DNA from: an uncultured Acidobacteriota bacterium
GTDB lineage: Bacteria; Acidobacteriota; Vicinamibacteria; Vicinamibacterales; SCN-69-37
Reading direction: 5' to 3'
NCBI GenBank assembly: GCA_937880585.1
Contig: CALFMR010000150.1
Span: forward strand, 1 to 7,949
Length of the DNA stretch: 7,949 nt
In this document: in pieces, positions 5,685-7,949 of the stretch
How the letters are laid out: every line of letters begins with the position of its first letter
Numbering within the stretch: the stretch's first letter is position 1
Position numbers and translations under genes: made by a program
The notes under the pieces: model-generated
Seen by the model: only the letters and a program-made list of their open reading frames with translations
Told to the model about the DNA's origin: nothing
Databases searched by the model: none

Positions 5685-6434
5685 ATGTCGGGCCATTCCA
5701 AGTGGCATACGATCAAGCACAAGAAGGGCGCCGCTGACGCCAAGCGCGGCAAGGTCTTCACGCGCATCATCAAGGAATTGACCGTCGCCGCGCGCAACGG
5801 CGGAGGCGATCCGGACAGCAATCCGCGCCTGCGCACCGTCATCGCCGACGCCAAACAGGTCAACATGCCCGCCGACAACATCAAGCGGGCCATCCGCCGC
5901 GGCACGGGCGAAGAAGAAGGCGTGACCTACGACGAGGTGACCTACGAGGGCTACGGCCCCGGCGGCGCCGCCGTCATCGTCGAAACGCTCACCGACAACC
6001 GCAACCGCACCGTCAGCGAGATCCGTCACGCGTTCTCGAAGTACGGCGGCAACCTCGGTGAGGCCAACAGCGTCGCGTGGATGTTCGACAAGAAGGGCGT
6101 CATCGCGATCGCCAAGGACAAGGTCGCCGAGGACACGCTGATGAACGCCGTCCTCGACGCCGGCGCCGACGACATGCGCGACGACGGCGACAACTGGGAA
6201 GTGGTCTCCGCACCCGACGCGCACAACGCCGTGCTCGAAGCCGTCAAGGCCCTCGGCATCGAGCCCGAGTCGGCGAGCATCGCCATGGTGCCGCAGAACT
6301 ACATCAAGCTCGAAGGCCGCGCCGCGCAGCAGATGCTCAAGCTGATGGACGTGCTCGAAGATCACGACGACACGAAGAACGTCTGGTCGAACTTCGACAT
6401 CGAGGAAAAGGAAATCGAGGCCTCCTTGGCGTGA
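5685..6434 (+). CDS. yebC: YebC/TACO1-family protein (YebC/PmpR regulator or translation factor)
   Basis: The 249-residue product is full length for YebC. It begins with the family signature SGHSKWHTIKHKKGAADAKRGKVF, continues with NMPADNIKRAIRRGTGE and YEGYGPGGAAVIVETLTDNRNRT, then HAFSKYGGNLGEANSVAWMFDKKG, and ends with the third domain through SIAMVPQNYIKL. Bacterial members have been described as DNA-binding transcription regulators (PmpR). Relatives, including mitochondrial TACO1, are reported to aid translation by relieving ribosome stalling at proline-rich stretches; both ideas are family knowledge. The ATG at 5685 is supported by the conserved N-terminus and by GAGAG at 5674-5678. It overlaps ruvC by 4 bases, and yebC beside ruvC is a common bacterial arrangement. 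A weak TAAGAT box over the methyltransferase stop codon is the only promoter-like signal seen. Confidence 0.97.
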   Translation: MSGHSKWHTIKHKKGAADAKRGKVFTRIIKELTVAARNGGGDPDSNPRLRTVIADAKQVNMPADNIKRAIRRGTGEEEGVTYDEVTYEGYGPGGAAVIVETLTDNRNRTVSEIRHAFSKYGGNLGEANSVAWMFDKKGVIAIAKDKVAEDTLMNAVLDAGADDMRDDGDNWEVVSAPDAHNAVLEAVKALGIEPESASIAMVPQNYIKLEGRAAQQMLKLMDVLEDHDDTKNVWSNFDIEEKEIEASLA

Positions 6435-7000
6435 GGATCTTCGGGATCGATCCCGGGTCGGTCCGCACCGGTTACGGCTGTGTCGAGACCGACGGGACGC
6501 GGCACCGCCTGGTCGCGTGCGGTGTCGTCTCCGGTCCGTCCCGCGCCAGCTTTCCCGACCGGCTCCGCACCATTCACGATGGCCTCCTCGACAAGCTGCG
6601 CGCCGCCGCGCCCGACTGTGTCGCGCTCGAAAATCTCTTTCACGCCCGCCACGCGCGAAGCGCGCTCCTGCTCGGTCACGCGCGCGGCGTCGCCATGCTC
6701 GCGGTGATGGAAGCCGGTCTGCCGCTCGTCGAATACACGCCGGCTGAAGTGAAGCTGGCCGTCACCGGCTACGGCCGCGCCGAGAAAACGCAGATGCAGC
6801 AGATGGTCACGCTGCTGCTCGGCCTCGAGCGCACGCCGTCGCCGCACGATGCCGCCGACGCGCTCGCGCTCGCCATCTGCCACGCGCACCGCGCCGCGCC
6901 GTCTTCTGTCGCGACTCCTTCGTCGACGCGCACGCCTCGTCATCTCCGCAGTTGGCGCCACGCGCAGATTGCCGGTCTCGGCCGGCGCCGCACGCCGTGA
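6431..7000 (+). CDS. ruvC: Crossover junction endodeoxyribonuclease RuvC
   Basis: RuvC is a dimeric, metal-dependent nuclease that makes paired cuts in Holliday junctions during recombination and repair. The 189-residue product starts RIFGIDPGSVRTGYG and keeps the four acidic catalytic residues: Asp7, Glu67 (in ALENLF), Asp140 and Asp143 (in HDAADALALA). The conserved GHARGV, EYTPAEVKLAVTGYGRAEKTQM and HAH motifs are also present. The GTG at 6431 is chosen because it begins exactly at the conserved N-terminus and overlaps the yebC TGA as GTGA; GAGG lies about 10 bases upstream. The C-terminus after residue 155 is an Arg/Ser/Pro-rich tail of about 35 residues with no recognisable domain. It is followed by ruvA through another GTGA overlap, so translation of the set is probably coupled. 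Confidence 0.97.
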   Translation: MRIFGIDPGSVRTGYGCVETDGTRHRLVACGVVSGPSRASFPDRLRTIHDGLLDKLRAAAPDCVALENLFHARHARSALLLGHARGVAMLAVMEAGLPLVEYTPAEVKLAVTGYGRAEKTQMQQMVTLLLGLERTPSPHDAADALALAICHAHRAAPSSVATPSSTRTPRHLRSWRHAQIAGLGRRRTP

Positions 7001-7611
7001 TCGCGCATCTCTCCGGCACGCTGCTCGAAAAACACCTCCAACGGCTCGTCGTCGACGTCTCGGGCGTCGGCTACGACGTGCTCGTGCCGTTGTCGACGTT
7101 CTACACGGTCGGCGAGCCGGGCGCGGCCGTCGCGCTGCGCATCCACACGCACGTGCGCGAGGACGCGATCCAGCTCTTCGGTTTCAGCACGTCGCTCGAG
7201 CAGGTGCTCTTCGAGAAGCTGATCGCGACGAGCGGCGTCGGCCCGAAGCTCGCGCTCGCCGTTCTCTCCGGCATCGAGTCGACCGACCTCGTGCGCGCGG
7301 TCCGACAGGCCGACGTCGCGCGACTCACGCGCATTCCCGGCGTCGGCCGCAAAACCGCCGAACGGCTCGTCGTCGAGCTGAAGGATCGGCTGCCGAACGA
7401 CGCGGCCGTGCCGGCAGGTCCGGCATCGCCATCGACGGCTTCGTCCACGCGCGACGACGTGGTGTCGGCGCTCGTCAATCTCGGCTATCAGCGCGGCCAG
7501 GTCGATCGCGCGGTCGACGCCGCCGTCCGCGCTGCCGGCGAGGACGCCGATTTCGAGCGCATCCTTCGCGAAGCGCTGCGGTCGATGACGAAGGGAGCGG
7601 CCAAGGCATGA
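6997..7611 (+). CDS. ruvA: Holliday junction branch migration protein RuvA
   Basis: RuvA binds the four-way junction as a tetramer and loads RuvB hexamers for branch migration. The 204-residue length is normal. Domain I (about 1-62) is an OB fold beginning MIAHLSGTL and holds the acidic pin Glu55-Asp56 in HVREDA. Domain II has two helix-hairpin-helix motifs, SGVGPKLA (79-86) and PGVGRKTAERL (114-124). A Pro/Ala/Ser linker (about 135-151) leads to the RuvB-contacting domain III (152-204, DDVVSALVNLGY). Upstream in-frame starts exist, but the GTG at 6997 fits the family N-terminus exactly and overlaps the ruvC stop by four bases. Its own stop overlaps the ruvB ATG as ATGA. Confidence 0.97.
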   Translation: MIAHLSGTLLEKHLQRLVVDVSGVGYDVLVPLSTFYTVGEPGAAVALRIHTHVREDAIQLFGFSTSLEQVLFEKLIATSGVGPKLALAVLSGIESTDLVRAVRQADVARLTRIPGVGRKTAERLVVELKDRLPNDAAVPAGPASPSTASSTRDDVVSALVNLGYQRGQVDRAVDAAVRAAGEDADFERILREALRSMTKGAAKA

Positions 7612-7949
7612 CCGAGGATCCGCGCCTCGTCAACGCGTCGCGCGGCGATGACGACGCGCAGTACGAGAGCAATCTGCGGCCGCGCACGCTCGACGACTAC
7701 ATCGGCCAGGCGCGGGTGCGCGCCAATCTCCAGGTCTCGATTGCGGCCGCGCGCGGCCGCGGCGACGCGCTCGATCACGTCCTGCTGTATGGCCCGCCCG
7801 GCCTCGGCAAGACGACGCTCGCGTATGTGATTGGGAATGAACTGGGCGTGCCCGTGCGATCGACGTCCGGTCCCGTGCTGGAAAAGCCGGGCGATCTTGA
7901 ACGCCAGCGGCAGGCTCGGATCGTATTTCTTCGTCTCAATGGCGTTGAT
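7608..7949 (+). CDS. ruvB: Holliday junction helicase RuvB, 5' part, similarity lost near 7899
   Basis: RuvB is the AAA+ motor of branch migration. The start ATG at 7608 overlaps ruvA. The N-terminal segment runs through SNLRPRTLDDYIGQ, ARGRGDALDHVLLYGPPGLGKTT (Walker A, about 7788-7815) and STSGPVLEKPGDL, all typical of RuvB. After the codon for Leu at about 7896-7898, where RuvB normally continues with an Ala-rich segment and then the Walker B region, the frame reads ERQRQARIVFLRL. That does not fit RuvB in any of the three frames. The frame stays open to the window edge. The sequence to about 7898 is secure; the rest is probably foreign to the gene (see the minus-strand fragment). Confidence 0.9.
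   Translation, partial: MTEDPRLVNASRGDDDAQYESNLRPRTLDDYIGQARVRANLQVSIAAARGRGDALDHVLLYGPPGLGKTTLAYVIGNELGVPVRSTSGPVLEKPGDLERQRQARIVFLRLNGVD
7881..7949 (-). other. Fragment of an XRE-family HTH regulator, probable chimeric contig tip
   Basis: Reading the minus strand from 7949, the bases encode INAIETKKYDPSLPLAFKI, then ARLF. This matches the recognition helix and following loop of small Cro/C1-type (YozG-like) regulators, which read roughly INAIE-x-GKYDPSLPLAFKIARLF. The Gly before Lys is Lys here. The last six residues (KIARLF) are encoded by 7881-7898, which is also the antisense of ruvB codons for EKPGDL. So an ~18-base stretch fits both genes, and the join lies there. Assembly error at a shared word is the simplest explanation; a real rearrangement is possible. 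Confidence 0.6.

Noticed and set aside
5613..6365. 250-codon minus-strand frame opposite yebC
   Set aside because: Shadow of yebC; composition rich in Val/Asp/Gly/His as expected for the complement of its codons.
6952..6996. Upstream GTG/ATG-like starts for ruvA
   Set aside because: They add residues unlike any RuvA N-terminus and overlap ruvC further; the GTG at 6997 fits exactly.
1..7949. A defence, CRISPR or mobile-element system
   Set aside because: No CRISPR-type direct repeats, cas-like genes, toxin-antitoxin pair, transposase or integrase could be seen on either strand.

Overview
The window is a high-GC bacterial chromosomal fragment with strong G/C preference at third codon positions. 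This makes several long antisense open frames that are not genes. The gene set is housekeeping and the proteins look like those of an aerobic soil-type lineage. An Acidobacteriota (Vicinamibacteria-like) origin fits three things: the actinobacterial/acidobacterial-style SdhC, the REP-like palindromes, and the local yebC-ruvC-ruvA-ruvB order. That assignment is inference, not proof.

Left arm, minus strand (about 3943 down to 1): a tRNA-dihydrouridine synthase of the Dus3-like subtype, then a five-helix succinate dehydrogenase membrane subunit, then the flavoprotein subunit SdhA. The first codons of the next gene, almost certainly sdhB, run off the left edge. The order is dus-sdhC-sdhA-(sdhB). 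The SDH genes would form a membrane enzyme that oxidises succinate and passes electrons through SdhB and SdhC to quinone. SdhC has two Cys/His clusters. They recall the membrane-embedded Rieske-type iron-sulfur cluster reported for mycobacterial Sdh1.

Centre (3941-3962): a short divergent intergenic region with a symmetric pair of -10-like boxes on opposite strands. Each lies so close to a start codon that both flanking genes could be leaderless. To the right is an unrecognised polytopic membrane protein (3962-4711). It is followed by about 110 bases of REP-like DNA: two near-identical hairpins in inverted orientation, with a compensatory base-pair change, plus a decayed half unit. The SAM-dependent methyltransferase after it has no normal start codon in frame. 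An AAAAAAC heptamer sits exactly where its recognisable frame begins.

Right arm, plus strand (5685-7949): yebC, ruvC, ruvA and the start of ruvB are tightly packed. yebC/ruvC and ruvC/ruvA overlap by four bases (GTGA), and ruvA/ruvB by four (ATGA). RuvA and RuvB would drive Holliday-junction branch migration and RuvC would cut the junction.

The last ~50 bases are not RuvB. Read on the minus strand they encode a characteristic piece of an XRE-family helix-turn-helix regulator. The join falls in an ~18-base stretch that can serve both genes, so the right edge is probably a chimeric contig tip.

No tRNA, rRNA, CRISPR array, transposase gene or prophage was seen. The most interesting signals are the SdhC metal-site candidates, the bacterial Dus3-like enzyme, the methyltransferase start with its REP-like neighbour, and the chimeric right end.
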